NCBI RefSeq assembly: GCF_016428915.1
Contig: NZ_JAELTP010000043.1
Coordinates: forward strand, 1-43,996
Source of the DNA: Pandoraea sp. ASV26
GTDB taxonomy: Bacteria > Pseudomonadota > Gammaproteobacteria > Burkholderiales > Burkholderiaceae
Reading direction: 5' to 3'
DNA length: 43,996 nucleotides
The position numbers and the translations under genes are program-made. Positions 1-9,798 of this stretch are shown here, piece after piece (within the stretch, counting starts at the first letter, position 1; every line of letters begins with the position of its first letter). A model generated the notes under the pieces. That model was not told where the DNA came from. It made no database searches and was given only the letters and a program-made list of their open reading frames with translations.

Positions 1-274
1 CGGGAAACAGTACCGTCTCCTTGTCACCTATCAGATAGTGGAAACGATAGCGCTCGGACAGACGCGGATAGTGGGCAGGATCGAGCGACGGCACGGCCAT
101 TTGCAGGGCGTCGCGCAGTCCAAGGCCGATCACATGGCTCGCCACCTCGTCGGACGGCACGGGCAGTCCCAGATCTCGGCAGGCTGCCTGGATGCAGCGG
201 GTAATCGTGGGCGTCGAGTCCATCAACGTCCCATCCCAGTCGAATACGACCAGGTCAAACTCAGGGCTTGGCAT
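1..274 (-). CDS. HAD-superfamily phosphatase, phosphoglycolate-phosphatase-like (3' part outside the window)
   Basis: Only the first 91 residues are present; the gene runs off the left edge. Residues 8-16 read LVVFDWDGT, the HAD motif I DxDGT with the nucleophile Asp12 and the acid/base Asp14, followed by a helical cap region (TITRCIQAACRDLGLPVPSD). This is the layout of the Gph/PGP subgroup that dephosphorylates 2-phosphoglycolate or other small phosphoesters in the cytoplasm. The ATG at 272-274 lies inside the end of rluC (14-bp overlap), so the two are probably one transcript with coupled translation. The substrate cannot be decided from this fragment; pyrophosphatase or another sugar-phosphate phosphatase is possible. 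Confidence 0.85.
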   Translation of the reverse strand, partial: MPSPEFDLVVFDWDGTLMDSTPTITRCIQAACRDLGLPVPSDEVASHVIGLGLRDALQMAVPSLDPAHYPRLSERYRFHYLIGDKETVLFP

Positions 275-1265
275 CGGCGGGGGCGCCTCGAAGTTGATTC
301 AGGAATTGCTCACATTCTGGCGGCAACGCTGCTTGCAACGCAATTGGCGTATCCAAAACGGGGTGGGTGAACTTCAGCCGCCACGCGTGCAGGAACATTC
401 GCTTGATGCCGGGACGGGTGCCGGGACGGGCAAGCGTCTTGTTCAGCGTGAAGTCGCCGTACTTGTCGTCTCCGACAATCGGCGTACCGCAATGCGCCAG
501 ATGAACACGAATCTGATGGGTTCGTCCCGTTTTCAGTTCCGCTTCGAGCAACGTATAAGGCGAGAGCGATTCCACCATGCGAAATACCGTGTGGGACACC
601 TGACCGTCTTCCTGCACACGCACGCGACGTTCGCCCTCGGCCGTGACGTACTTGTAGAGCGGGGCTTTGACCGCACGCTGGCGGTCGTGCCATTCGCCGG
701 TGACGCACGCCAGATAACGCTTATCCATGCGGTTGTGGCGAATCTGTTCGTGCATGCCGACGAGCGCCGCCCGCTTTTTTGCCAGCAGCAGGATGCCGGA
801 CGTTTCACGGTCCAGCCGGTGCACCAGTTCGAGGAATTTCAGATGCGGCAAGGCGCGGCGCAGTTGCTCGATGACACCGAACGACACGCCGCTGCCACCG
901 TGCACGGCCACGCCGGCGGGCTTGTCGATCGCCATGAGGTAGTCGTCTTCGAACAACACGGGGAAGGTCGCGGCGGGGACGTGGGCCGGCGCTTCGGCGG
1001 CAGGGGCGGCCACGCGAACGGGCGGAATCCGGACGATATCACCAAGAACGAGTCGATAGGCGGCGTCTATCCGCCCTTTATTTACGCGCACTTCGCCACT
1101 GCGCAGGATGCGGTAGATGTGGCTTTTCGGGACGCCTTTGCATTCGCGCAGGAGGAAATTGTCGATTCGCTGGCCGGCCGAGCCGTCGTCAATCTCGACG
1201 AGCCGAACCTGCGGTGTGGATGCCGGCGAAACCATTTTCTGCCGACTTTTGCCTAACTCATTCAT
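261..1265 (-). CDS. rluC: Ribosomal large subunit pseudouridine synthase C
   Basis: 334 residues, a normal RluC length. An N-terminal S4-like RNA-binding segment (RIDNFLLRECKGVPKSHIYR) is followed by the RluA-family catalytic domain. The signature HRLDRETSG holds the catalytic Asp, and GRTHQIRVHLAHCGTPIVGD is the conserved C-terminal block. RluC converts U955, U2504 and U2580 of 23S rRNA (E. coli numbering) to pseudouridine. The start is taken as the ATG at 1263-1265 (MNELGKSRQ), the usual family start. The frame is open upstream to 1523, but that part looks like translated leader. Divergence from rne is the arrangement seen in E. coli and many proteobacteria. No strong Shine-Dalgarno is visible before the chosen ATG. 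Confidence 0.93.
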   Translation of the reverse strand: MNELGKSRQKMVSPASTPQVRLVEIDDGSAGQRIDNFLLRECKGVPKSHIYRILRSGEVRVNKGRIDAAYRLVLGDIVRIPPVRVAAPAAEAPAHVPAATFPVLFEDDYLMAIDKPAGVAVHGGSGVSFGVIEQLRRALPHLKFLELVHRLDRETSGILLLAKKRAALVGMHEQIRHNRMDKRYLACVTGEWHDRQRAVKAPLYKYVTAEGERRVRVQEDGQVSHTVFRMVESLSPYTLLEAELKTGRTHQIRVHLAHCGTPIVGDDKYGDFTLNKTLARPGTRPGIKRMFLHAWRLKFTHPVLDTPIALQAALPPECEQFLNQLRGAPADAKP

Positions 1266-1886
1266 TATGAATATAATTTGTCCAACAGAGATGGCGGTAG
1301 CGGGAATCATGCCAAATCCCCACCTCTGTCGGTGCATACCCCAAAACGGTATTTTACTTGCACCCCGGGCAGGCTGCTCGTCCGGTGAACCTGGAGCAGC
1401 GAGCGCACGCACGTCACGCAGCGTCGGCAGGAAGTGGGCCCATAGGCCGCTTCGGTCGCAGCGCGCGGGACGCGGATAGAGTTGGTGGTTATAGAATTTT
1501 TTGGCGATCAGCCCGGGCTCCATTGCCCGAGCTGATCGCTTTGTGAATATTGTTCGCGCACGAAGTCATAGTGAGGCGCCGTCACAAGAAGAATAAGTGT
1601 CGGCAGGCGCCCCGAGAAAACGCTGATGATGTTTCTCGTCCAGTTTCTATTGGTATGGACTGCAAGCCCGAAGTGATCTTCGCTGGGCCGGAGTTTTCCG
1701 GTGTCTCGGCGGTTCCGGGTGAGCGCGATAACGTATTTGCAGGCGCCTTTGCGTCCGTGGGCCTCATCGCCCGGACCCCCCGGCAATTCTTCCACCCCCG
1801 GCTCGAACCTCGCGTGTTGGATAACTCGAGTGATACGTGCCCGACGCACTGCGCATTGGCAATTGCGGCGGGTGGGAGTCGTTTTC
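1266..1886. other. Long non-coding gap between rluC and rne (rne 5' leader region)
   Basis: 621 bp without a convincing gene. It must hold the promoters of both divergent genes and the rne leader. On the minus strand TTGGAC and TATATT-like boxes lie next to the rluC start (about 1267-1290). On the plus strand a TAGAAT box at 1492-1497 precedes a 14-bp hairpin at 1505-1538. Frames open in this region on both strands have no recognisable domain and overlap the regulatory elements, so I treat them as chance. Confidence 0.6.
1490..1538 (+). promoter_or_regulatory. Probable rne promoter -10 box and hairpin at the 5' end of the leader
   Basis: TAGAAT at 1492-1497 matches five of six bases of the -10 consensus; no good -35 is visible. 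A start near 1503-1505 would put the inverted repeat CGATCAGCCCGGGC (1505-1518) / GCCCGAGCTGATCG (1525-1538) at the very 5' end of the transcript. The stem is 14 bp with one mismatch and a 6-nt loop. There is no T-run after it, so it is not an intrinsic terminator. In E. coli, rne mRNA carries a structured 5' leader that RNase E binds to regulate itself. A similar role here is an inference from position and structure only. Confidence 0.45.
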
Positions 1887-4800
1887 ATGAAACGCATGTT
1901 GTTCAACGCCACGCAGCAGGAAGAACTGCGCGTGGCAATTGTCGATGGACAGAAACTCATCGACATCGATATCGAGACGGCCGGCCGCGAACAGCGTAAA
2001 GGCAATATCTACAAGGGTGTCATCACCCGTATCGAACCCTCTCTCGAAGCCTGCTTCGTCAACTACGGCGAAGGCCGCCACGGCTTCCTGCCGTTCAAGG
2101 AAGTCGCCCGCGCGTACTTCCGCGACGGTGCCGATGTGCGCAACGCGCGCATTCAGGACGCCCTCTCCGAAGGCCAGGAACTCATCGTTCAGGTCGAAAA
2201 GGAAGAGCGCGGCAACAAGGGCGCAGCGCTGACGACGTTCATCTCGCTGGCCGGCCGTTACCTCGTGCTGATGCCGAACAACCCGCGTGGCGGTGGCGTG
2301 TCGCGCCGCATCGAGGGCGAAGACCGTCAGGAACTGCGCGAAACGATGGCGCAGCTCGAACTGCCGGAGGGCATGAGCATCATCGCTCGCACCGCAGGCA
2401 TCGGCCGCTCGGCCGAAGAACTCCAGTGGGACCTGAACTACCTGCTGCAACTCTGGCGCGCCGTCGAAGGTGCCGCCGCCAACATCGAACTGCCGCGCGA
2501 CTCGGCGCTGATCTATCTCGAGTCGAGCCTCGTCATTCGCGCCATCCGCGACTATTTCCAGCCTGACATCGGTGAAATCCTCATCGATACGGAAGAAATT
2601 TCCGAGCAGGCGCGCAACTTCATGCAAGTGGTCATGCCCGACCACCTCAACCGCGTGAAGCAGTATCGCGACGACGTGCCGCTGTTCTCGCGTTTCCAGA
2701 TCGAACACCAGATCGAAACGGCGTATTCGCGTCAGGTGCCGCTGCCCTCGGGCGGTGCGATCGTGATCGATCACACCGAAGCGCTGGTGTCGATCGACGT
2801 CAACTCGGCGCGCTCCACCAAGGGTGCCGACATCGAGGAAACCGCCCTTCGCACCAACCTGGAAGCTGCCGACGAAGTCGCGCGCCAGTTGCGTCTGCGT
2901 GACCTGGGTGGCCTGATCGTGATCGACTTCATCGACATGGAGTCGGCCAAGAGCCAGCGTGAAGTCGAACAACGTGTGAAGGACGCGCTCAAGCACGACC
3001 GTGCCCGCGTCCAGATGGGCAAGATCTCGCGTTTCGGCCTGATGGAACTGTCGCGCCAGCGTCTGCGTCCGTCGCTCTCGGAAGGCACGCACGTGACCTG
3101 CCCGCGCTGCAACGGCACCGGCCACATCCGCGACGCCGAATCGTCGTCGCTGCAAGTCCTGCGCATCATCCAGGAAGAGGCAATGAAGGAGCACACGGCA
3201 GCCATCCACTGCCAGGTGCCGGTCGAAGTCTCTGCCTTCCTGCTCAACGAAAAGCGTCAGGAAATCAACAAGATCGAAGCGCGCTTCAAGGTTGGCGTGC
3301 TGCTGATCCCGAACAAGCACCTCGAGACGCCGCACTACAAGCTTGAGCGCCTGCGCTTCGACGACCCGCGTCTGGATGCACCGAAGGCCAGCTACGCGCT
3401 CGCCGAAGAAGCTGCACGCTCGCTGGAAGAAGATCCGGCCGGTTACAGCAAGAAGAAGGAAGATGCGCGTCCGCGTCAGGAAGCCGCCGTCAAGGGCATT
3501 ACGCCCGAGCAGCCGGCACCGGCTGCGCAACCGCGCCCGGTACCCGTCGCTGTCACGGCACCGGTTGCCGCAGCAGCCCCCTCACGCAGCGGTGGCTTCA
3601 TCGGCTTCGTGAAGCGCCTGCTGGGCCTTGAGCCGGCGGCACCGGCACCGGTCAAGGCGGAAGAACCGGCCAAGCCGAATGCGCGTCCGCCGCGCGAGCG
3701 TCACGACCGTCCGCATCAGCAAAACCGTAATCGCCGTGGCAATGCCCGCGACGACAACAAGGCGACCAAGGACACCGCCGCTCAACCCGCACGTGAAGGT
3801 CGTGAGGCCCGCGAAGGTCGCGCGGCGCGTCCGGAGCGTGCAGAGCGCGCCGAACGTGGTGAACGTACGGACCGTAGCGAGCGCAATGAACGTAATGACC
3901 GCAATGAGCGTGGCGGCGAACGTAGCGAACGCAATGAGCGTCAGGAAGGTCGTGACAAGCGTGAGCGCGACGACGCGCAGCGTCAGCCGGCACAGGACGT
4001 GCGCACCGAAGAAGGTCGCGAAGTGCGTGAAGGCCGTGAACGCGGTAGCCGTCGTGACCGCAATGAGCGTCGCGAACGTCGTCAGCCGGAAGGCACGGAC
4101 GGCCAGCAAGCCGCACCGCAACGTGTGGCGCAAGCCGCCGCACCGCTCGTCGCCGAGCATGAAGAACTCGAGCAGGATCGTCTGACGGCGCAAGTCGAAG
4201 ACGGTGCAACGCTCACGGCAGGCGAAGAAGGCGAGCAAGGCGGTGAAGAGCGCCGCCGCAGCCGTCGTCGCGGTCGTCGCGGTGGCCGTCGTGAGCGCGA
4301 AGCCAACGAGCAGCAACAGCACGCCGATGGCGAACACTTCGAAGGCGAGACGTCTGACGATATCGAAGGCGTACGCGCCCCGGTTCTGACCGACGAAGCC
4401 AACGAAAACGCCGCGACCGATGCACTGGTCCGTGCAGCCGCACCGGCCATCCCGGCGAGCGTCGCAGCCACGCCGGCACCGGCACCTGCCGCGCAAATCG
4501 AATCGACGCCTGCCCCGGTTCAGGTTCATGCCGCGCAAGCCGAAGCCCCGGTGGCAGCCGCACCGGTTGTCATCGTGAGCGAAGCCGCGCCGGTCGCAAC
4601 GCCGGACGTCCCGGCGCCTGTGATCGCCGAGCCGGTGACCCCGGTGGCTCCGGTCAACGTGGCACCGCTGCCCGCAGCGGAAGCGGCCGCCGCACCGGTA
4701 GTTCCGCCGGTCAGCGCACCGCTGCCTACCGCAGCGCCGAGCCTGGCTCAGCCCACGGTTCCGGCCGAGGCCCTGACCGAGATCGCCGCCACGGCAGCCA

Positions 4801-5261
4801 CGGCCAGCGCACCGGCAGACGTCAGCCAAGCGCCGACGGCACCCGTGGCACCCCTCGCCGACGTTGCCGCTGCCGCCCCTGCCGCACCTGTGGCTCCGGC
4901 CACGCCGGTCGAGAGCGTCCAGATGGTCGAATCGGTGAAGCCGGTGCAAACGCCGGCACCGGTGCAAGCCGTGCCGGTCGTCACGGAAGCTGCTGCCGCG
5001 GTCACGGAAGTTGTGACGCAGCAAGCCGCCCCGGCGACGGTCGCCCCGACGCTGGAACGCAGCGCATTGGAATCGACGTTGGCAAACGTGGGTCTGGTCT
5101 GGGTCCACACGGACGCCGACAAGCACCGCGCCGCCAAGGAAGCCGCGGCGCAAGCCGCACCGGTCGCGCCAGTGCGACGTGAGCGTCGCCCGTCCACGCC
5201 GATCAACAGCGGTCCGATGGTGCAAGTGGAAACGCGCACATCGTCGGATCACGTGGCGTAA
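1887..5261 (+). CDS. rne: Ribonuclease E
   Basis: 1124 residues. RNase E is the single-strand endonuclease that starts mRNA decay, matures rRNA and tRNA, and scaffolds the degradosome. An S1 domain lies at about 36-120. The catalytic DNase-I-like domain carries the Mg-binding Asp304 ([12 protein letters not shown]) and Asp347 (VIDFIDME), and the Zn-link CPRC is at Cys405/Cys408. These match E. coli D303, D346, C404 and C407 almost residue for residue. From about 590 the protein is low complexity: an Arg-rich tract with repeated ER/NER units (about 600-735), a second basic block [16 protein letters not shown] (about 788), then a 230-residue Ala/Pro/Val tail ending in a conserved-looking GLVWVHTD and a basic tip. 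The ATG at 1887 has GGGAG about 9 nt upstream; an in-frame opening to 1701 is leader. Confidence 0.96.
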   Translation: MKRMLFNATQQEELRVAIVDGQKLIDIDIETAGREQRKGNIYKGVITRIEPSLEACFVNYGEGRHGFLPFKEVARAYFRDGADVRNARIQDALSEGQELIVQVEKEERGNKGAALTTFISLAGRYLVLMPNNPRGGGVSRRIEGEDRQELRETMAQLELPEGMSIIARTAGIGRSAEELQWDLNYLLQLWRAVEGAAANIELPRDSALIYLESSLVIRAIRDYFQPDIGEILIDTEEISEQARNFMQVVMPDHLNRVKQYRDDVPLFSRFQIEHQIETAYSRQVPLPSGGAIVIDHTEALVSIDVNSARSTKGADIEETALRTNLEAADEVARQLRLRDLGGLIVIDFIDMESAKSQREVEQRVKDALKHDRARVQMGKISRFGLMELSRQRLRPSLSEGTHVTCPRCNGTGHIRDAESSSLQVLRIIQEEAMKEHTAAIHCQVPVEVSAFLLNEKRQEINKIEARFKVGVLLIPNKHLETPHYKLERLRFDDPRLDAPKASYALAEEAARSLEEDPAGYSKKKEDARPRQEAAVKGITPEQPAPAAQPRPVPVAVTAPVAAAAPSRSGGFIGFVKRLLGLEPAAPAPVKAEEPAKPNARPPRERHDRPHQQNRNRRGNARDDNKATKDTAAQPAREGREAREGRAARPERAERAERGERTDRSERNERNDRNERGGERSERNERQEGRDKRERDDAQRQPAQDVRTEEGREVREGRERGSRRDRNERRERRQPEGTDGQQAAPQRVAQAAAPLVAEHEELEQDRLTAQVEDGATLTAGEEGEQGGEERRRSRRRGRRGGRREREANEQQQHADGEHFEGETSDDIEGVRAPVLTDEANENAATDALVRAAAPAIPASVAATPAPAPAAQIESTPAPVQVHAAQAEAPVAAAPVVIVSEAAPVATPDVPAPVIAEPVTPVAPVNVAPLPAAEAAAAPVVPPVSAPLPTAAPSLAQPTVPAEALTEIAATAATASAPADVSQAPTAPVAPLADVAAAAPAAPVAPATPVESVQMVESVKPVQTPAPVQAVPVVTEAAAAVTEVVTQQAAPATVAPTLERSALESTLANVGLVWVHTDADKHRAAKEAAAQAAPVAPVRRERRPSTPINSGPMVQVETRTSSDHVA

Positions 5262-5332
5262 CGCGTGTCGTGCATCACGTTTGGGCGGAGATGGCCTCAC
5301 GGCCCCTCCCGCCCGACGTGAAGTAACACCAG

Positions 5333-5358
5333 AAAAGGAGGCTTCGGCCTCCTTTTTT
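5333..5358 (+). terminator. Rho-independent terminator of rne
   Basis: AAAAGGAGGC (5333-5342), UUCG-type loop TTCG (5343-5346), GCCTCCTTTT (5347-5356), continuing the T-run to 5358. The 10-bp stem with a stable tetraloop lies about 70 nt after the rne stop. Confidence 0.9.
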
Positions 5359-5483
5359 GCCAATGGGGATAGCCTTTCCCCCGGCAACCCCGCGTTGTCC
5401 CGACTTGTGTCTTTCCGGCCCTGCCCCCATCTTGTCGGGTAGTACGGGCTTGACGTTCCCAAAGAATGCCTTGGTACCGATAT

Positions 5484-5508
5484 CCGATGCCTGAACGACA
5501 GGCATCGG
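5484..5508. promoter_or_regulatory. Perfect 10-bp inverted repeat upstream of moaA
   Basis: CCGATGCCTG (5484-5493), spacer AACGA, CAGGCATCGG (5499-5508). It lies 50 nt before the moaA ATG, just upstream of a TAGAAT -10-like box at 5529-5534, where a -35 element or operator would be. It has no T-run, so it is not a terminator. Either a protein-binding site or, if transcription starts further up (TTGACG at 5450-5455), a leader hairpin. It does not resemble the large folded Moco RNA motif in size. Confidence 0.5.
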
Positions 5509-5558
5509 CGGCCAACGGGCCAATTCGTTAGAATGGAGACGCAAGCTAAGGCCCCAAC

Positions 5559-6686
5559 ATGACTGAAACGATCATCCCACTCACCGATCTGCGTAGCGAC
5601 GCGCGTTATGCGACGCACTCCCCGCAGATTCCCGCACAAGTGCGCACCGCCACCGGCCATCTCGAAGATGCGCTGGCGCGGCCGTTGCACGACCTGCGAA
5701 TCTCGGTGACCGATCGTTGCAACTTCCGCTGCGTCTATTGCATGCCGAAGGATGTGTTCGACAAGGACTACACCTTCCTCCCGCAATCGTCCCTGCTGTC
5801 TTTCGAGGAAATCGAGCGTGCTGCACGCCTGTTCGTCGAACATGGCGTGGAGAAGCTGCGCCTGACCGGGGGCGAGCCGCTGCTGCGCAAGCACATCGAA
5901 CGTCTGATCGAGATGCTTGCGCGTTTGCGGACCCCGTCGGGCAAACCCCTCGATATCACGCTCACGACCAACGGATCGCTGCTGGCGCGTCGGGCGCAAT
6001 CGCTCAAGGACGCGGGACTCACGCGCGTAACGGTCAGCCTGGACAGCCTTGACGACACGATCTTCCGGCAGATGAACGATGTCGACTTCCCGGTCGCCAA
6101 CGTGCTTGAGGGCATTGCGCAAGCCCAGCACGTGGGTCTTGGCCCGGTCAAGGTCAACATGGTCGTCAAACGCGGTACCAACGACGCCGATATCGTGCCC
6201 ATGGCACGGCATTTCCACGGCAGTGGTGTGGTGTTGCGTTTCATCGAGTACATGGACGTGGGCACGTCGAACGGCTGGCGGATGAACGAAGTGATGCCGT
6301 CGGCGGACGTCATCGCCCGGTTGAACGAGGCCCTGCCCGTCGAACCGCTCGAACCGAACTATCCCGGCGAGACGGCGCAGCGCTGGCAATACCGCGACGG
6401 TGGCGGCGAAGTCGGTGTCATTTCGTCGGTCACTCGCGCTTTTTGCGGCACTTGCTCTCGCGCACGCCTGTCTACGGAAGGCAAGTTGTACCTGTGTCTG
6501 TTCGCCAGCGCCGGTTATGACTTGCGCGCGCTGCTGCGCAATGGCGCGAGCGACGCACAGATCTCGACCGTCATCGGTGACATCTGGCAAGGTCGCTCCG
6601 ACCGGTACTCTGCACTGCGTACGGCGGCCACCGGCCTGCCCGAAGACGCACCACCGAAGGTGGAGATGTCCTACATCGGCGGATGA
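5559..6686 (+). CDS. moaA: GTP 3',8-cyclase (molybdenum cofactor biosynthesis protein A)
   Basis: 375 residues, radical-SAM enzyme. MoaA with MoaC converts GTP to cyclic pyranopterin monophosphate, the first step of molybdopterin synthesis. The SAM cluster motif CNFRCVYC gives Cys54, Cys58 and Cys61; the second, substrate-binding cluster is Cys296, Cys299 and Cys313 ([18 protein letters not shown]). LTGGEPLLR is the SAM-binding GGE motif. The protein ends in the diglycine tail ...SYIGG needed for activity. About 35 residues precede the usual N-terminus. The stop overlaps the next ATG (ATGA), so the exported protein behind it is translationally coupled. mobA and moeA follow on the same strand. 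Confidence 0.97.
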   Translation: MTETIIPLTDLRSDARYATHSPQIPAQVRTATGHLEDALARPLHDLRISVTDRCNFRCVYCMPKDVFDKDYTFLPQSSLLSFEEIERAARLFVEHGVEKLRLTGGEPLLRKHIERLIEMLARLRTPSGKPLDITLTTNGSLLARRAQSLKDAGLTRVTVSLDSLDDTIFRQMNDVDFPVANVLEGIAQAQHVGLGPVKVNMVVKRGTNDADIVPMARHFHGSGVVLRFIEYMDVGTSNGWRMNEVMPSADVIARLNEALPVEPLEPNYPGETAQRWQYRDGGGEVGVISSVTRAFCGTCSRARLSTEGKLYLCLFASAGYDLRALLRNGASDAQISTVIGDIWQGRSDRYSALRTAATGLPEDAPPKVEMSYIGG

Positions 6687-7639
6687 ACGTCACGGGCGCT
6701 GCCCGTTGGCTCGTCTGCCCGCTTTCGAACTATCGAATTCCTTTGCTCATGATTCCTTTTGCCCCGGACGCCAACCGCGCCCGAGACGCTCTGCTGGTAC
6801 GACAAGACGCACGACGTCTTGGCTTTGACACGCGTCGTCAGACGCGGCGCCTCATCGCCGCTGGCCTGAGCGCCTTGGCGTTGCTCTTCGCCTCACTCAC
6901 CCCCTCGATGGCGCGTGCGGATTGCGATCCGTCCGACCGCGATATCGCGAACCACGTCATGACCTACAGCGGTCAGCTTGGCGAACGCAATCCGCTGCGG
7001 CTCGTGATGCGCCCCACATCGGGCGGCAAGCTCGAAGGGCGCTATGCCAACGCCTCGTCGCAGAGTGACACGTATCTCACGGGGAAACTGGAGGCCAAGT
7101 CGCGCCTGCATCTGACCGAGTTCGACGCTGGCGGCATGCCACGCGCCACGTTCGAGGGTGAGTTTGCCTCGAATGACGACATCAACCGTCAGCGCGGCGC
7201 GTCGGCGACCTGCGAGGTCATTTCCGGTCAATGGAAGGATTTGCGCAGCGGCCGGTCGGTGCCGTTCGAGCTGGCGCTCTCGAGTATTCAGAGCGGCAAG
7301 ATCGACCATCTCTACGGCGTTGCCGGCGTGAGCGACGACGAAACGGTCAATCGTGCGGCCACACAATTCCGCAAAGGCGTGCTCGACGACCGTCGCGATG
7401 TCGTCGCACAATCGATTCGCTATCCGCTGCACGTGTCGCTGCGCGGCAAAACGCTCATCCTTCGGAACCCGAAGTCGCTGCTGGCGCGCTACAACGAGAT
7501 CTTCACCGACGGTTACGTTCGCACCATCGGCGCGGCCGTGCCTCGCCTGATGTTCGCGCGCGATCAGGGCGTGATGTTGGGTGACGGTGCGGTCTGGTTC
7601 GATGCGAACGGCCGTGTCATCGGGCTGAACCGTTCCTAG
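6683..7639 (+). CDS. Unrecognised exported protein in the molybdopterin cluster
   Basis: 318 residues from the ATG that overlaps the moaA stop, or 296 from the ATG at 6749; neither has a clear Shine-Dalgarno. A signal peptide is evident: basic TRRQTRR, hydrophobic [16 protein letters not shown], then TPSMARA before DCDPSD, so the mature protein should be periplasmic. The mature part is about 240 residues, polar, with two cysteines (DCDPSD near its start, TCEVISGQW in the middle), and looks beta-rich ([39 protein letters not shown]). I recognise no family. Its place between moaA and mobA suggests co-expression but does not prove a cofactor role, since cofactor synthesis is cytoplasmic. An envelope protein carried along in the operon is equally possible. 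Confidence 0.75.
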   Translation: MNVTGAARWLVCPLSNYRIPLLMIPFAPDANRARDALLVRQDARRLGFDTRRQTRRLIAAGLSALALLFASLTPSMARADCDPSDRDIANHVMTYSGQLGERNPLRLVMRPTSGGKLEGRYANASSQSDTYLTGKLEAKSRLHLTEFDAGGMPRATFEGEFASNDDINRQRGASATCEVISGQWKDLRSGRSVPFELALSSIQSGKIDHLYGVAGVSDDETVNRAATQFRKGVLDDRRDVVAQSIRYPLHVSLRGKTLILRNPKSLLARYNEIFTDGYVRTIGAAVPRLMFARDQGVMLGDGAVWFDANGRVIGLNRS

Positions 7640-7688
7640 TCCTGGTGCAGTCCTCGCATTTTCGTCGACAAGGAAAGGATCCACGTTC

Positions 7689-8312
7689 ATGACTGCCGCG
7701 CCGATCCCTCGCATTGCCATCACGGGCCTGATCCTTGCGGGCGGGCGCGGGCAACGCATGGGCGGGCGCGACAAGGGCTTGCAGATCTTCGCCGGACGCC
7801 CCCTTGCCGAGCATGTCGCCGAGCGGCTCCGGCCGCAGGTCGGCACGTTACTCATCAGCGCCAATCGGCATCGCGATGCCTATGCGGCACTCGGCGCCGA
7901 CGTGGTGAGCGACGAGACGCAGGATTTCGCCGGGCCGCTCGCCGGCATGCTGGCCGGGCTGCGGGCGGCACGTACGGACTATGTCCTCACCGCACCGTGT
8001 GACTCGCCCTACCTGCCCGAGGATCTTGGCGAACGACTGGCTGGCGCGTTGTGCGCCTCGCTCGCTGGCACGGCCACCTCGCCGTCATTGGCGGCTTACG
8101 CCGCCACGGCGCAGGGCCCCCATCCGGTGTTTGCCCTCTTGCATCGCTCACTCGCAGACGATCTTGCGGCAACGCTGGCGGCGGGGGAGCACCGCGTGCG
8201 AGCGTGGTTGTCACGCCACAAGGCCTTACAAGTTCACTTCGGCGAGGAGCGTCCGTTTTACAATGTCAACACGCTGGACGACCTCCAAACCGATACGCCG
8301 CGCGCCCCCTGA
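7689..8312 (+). CDS. mobA: Molybdenum cofactor guanylyltransferase
   Basis: 207 residues. MobA transfers GMP from GTP to molybdopterin, giving the MGD form used by the DMSO-reductase family. The N-terminal nucleotide-binding loop reads LAGGRGQRMGGRDKG (residues 16-30), typical of NTP_transf_3 proteins. DFAGPLAGMLAGL and APCDSPYLP (the metal-binding Asp) follow, and NVNTLDDL is the conserved C-terminal motif. An AAGGA-type ribosome-binding site lies upstream (aggaaagga). It lies 49 bp after the exported-protein gene. Confidence 0.96.
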   Translation: MTAAPIPRIAITGLILAGGRGQRMGGRDKGLQIFAGRPLAEHVAERLRPQVGTLLISANRHRDAYAALGADVVSDETQDFAGPLAGMLAGLRAARTDYVLTAPCDSPYLPEDLGERLAGALCASLAGTATSPSLAAYAATAQGPHPVFALLHRSLADDLAATLAAGEHRVRAWLSRHKALQVHFGEERPFYNVNTLDDLQTDTPRAP

Positions 8313-8399
8313 CCATCCGGGCGCCACTGCGGCACGATCCGTCGCCACCGCTTTTACGGGATTCATGCCGGATACGTGCCGGATGACGACGCCACACCG

Positions 8400-9683
8400 A
8401 TGACAACACTAGACGAAGCCCTCGCCGGCTTGCCGGATTACGACCCCAACGACATGACGGTCGAATTGGCGCGCGCCATCATTGTGCGCACCGCGCGTCC
8501 GGTCTCGGCGATCGAGCAAGTGACTGTGCGCAGTGCCCTGGGCCGAGTGCTCGGCCGCGACGTCATTTCTCCGCTCGACGTTCCCGCGTTTGAAAACGCC
8601 GCCATGGACGGCTATGCCTTCGCCGGCAGCGCGCTGGCCGCCGGCGGCGATATCCGTTTGCGCGTGGCAGGCCGCTCGTTCGCCGGTCATCCGTTCGATG
8701 GCGTGGCAGCGCAGGGCGAATGCGTGCGCATCATGACCGGCGCATTGTTGCCCGCGGGCTGCGACACCGTCGTTCCTCAGGAACAGGTGCAACGCGAAGG
8801 CGACACCGAAGTCATCACTTTTGCGGCCAACGCCGTCAGCCCGGGCCGCCATGTGCGCCATGTCGGTGAAGATCTGGCAGCGGGTCATACGGCCTTGCAC
8901 GCGGGCAAACGTCTGCGGCCGGCAGCGCTGGGGCTGCTCGCATCGCTGGGGATTGCCGAAGTGCCCGTGCGTCGCCGCATTCGCGTGGCGTTCTTCTCCA
9001 CTGGCGACGAACTTCGCTCTGTGGGCGAACCGCTCGCGCCGGGCAATCTGTACGACAGCAATCGCTACACGCTCTTCGGCATGCTGCAACGGCTGGGGGT
9101 CGAAGTGCTCGATCTGGGGGTTGTGCGCGATGACCCGCAAGCGATCGAGGACACCCTGCGCACGGCTTGCCGTGAGGCCGATGCCGTCATCACGTCAGGC
9201 GGCGTCTCGGTTGGCGAAGCCGACTTCACGCGCGAGATGATGACGCGTCTGGGCAACGTAGTCTTCTGGAAGATGGCGATGCGCCCGGGCCGCCCGTTCG
9301 CATTCGGCGAACTCGAGAGCGACGGCCAACGCGCGCTGCTCTTTGGCCTGCCGGGCAATCCGGCAGCCGTGATGGCATCGTTCTACCATCTGGTTCGCGA
9401 CGGTTTGTTCGCCCTGATGGGCGCGGAGCCACAAGCCACGCCGAGCTTGCCCGTGCCAACGACGACGGCCATCGCCAAGCGTGCAGGCCGTACTGAATTC
9501 CTGCGCGGCATTCTCGCCGCCGATGCGAATGGCCGCTGGCAAGTGACGGTCGCCGATGCCCAAAGCGCCGGCATTCTACGCACGATGAGCGAAGCCAACT
9601 GCTTCGTCACGCTTGGCACCGCACGCGGCGATGTCGCGGCAGGTGAGCTGGTCGACGTCATCGTGTTCGATGGACTGGTCTAG
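8400..9683 (+). CDS. moeA: Molybdopterin molybdenumtransferase
   Basis: 427 residues from the ATG at 8400; an in-frame GTG at 8376 would add eight residues. MoeA inserts molybdate into adenylylated molybdopterin. Family landmarks in order: PAFENAAMDGYAF (substrate loop), RIMTGALLPAGCDTVVPQE, STGDEL with SNRY, TSGGVSVGEADF (MoCF-binding signature) and GLPGNPAAVM. It follows mobA by 87 bp on the same strand, completing a moaA-mobA-moeA run. No moaC, moaE, moaD or mogA is in the window. Confidence 0.96.
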   Translation: MTTLDEALAGLPDYDPNDMTVELARAIIVRTARPVSAIEQVTVRSALGRVLGRDVISPLDVPAFENAAMDGYAFAGSALAAGGDIRLRVAGRSFAGHPFDGVAAQGECVRIMTGALLPAGCDTVVPQEQVQREGDTEVITFAANAVSPGRHVRHVGEDLAAGHTALHAGKRLRPAALGLLASLGIAEVPVRRRIRVAFFSTGDELRSVGEPLAPGNLYDSNRYTLFGMLQRLGVEVLDLGVVRDDPQAIEDTLRTACREADAVITSGGVSVGEADFTREMMTRLGNVVFWKMAMRPGRPFAFGELESDGQRALLFGLPGNPAAVMASFYHLVRDGLFALMGAEPQATPSLPVPTTTAIAKRAGRTEFLRGILAADANGRWQVTVADAQSAGILRTMSEANCFVTLGTARGDVAAGELVDVIVFDGLV

Positions 9684-9798
9684 CGCGAACGTTCCTGCAA
9701 CCCCTGTCAATACCCCAAAAAACGAAGCAACGAAATAGCAATATATCGCCGGCGTCGGCGCTTCGACGATGTCGGCAACAAACCGAAAACACACGTCA

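Noticed and set aside
1764-3530. 588-residue minus-strand frame opposite the rne catalytic half
   Set aside because: Mirror frame of conserved rne codons; no signal, start site or domain.
3800-4100. DNA-level tandem repeat or CRISPR-like array in rne
   Set aside because: The repeats are short coding units for Arg/Glu/Asn in the RNase E tail; no spacers and no regular repeat length.
5361-5558. Moco riboswitch in front of moaA
   Set aside because: The gap holds one simple 10-bp hairpin, not the large multi-stem Moco RNA motif.
3582-6590. 1002-residue open frame on the minus strand across rne and moaA
   Set aside because: It is antisense to two well-identified genes and is rich in His, Arg, Cys and Gly, the composition expected from GC-rich antisense codons. 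No domain is visible.
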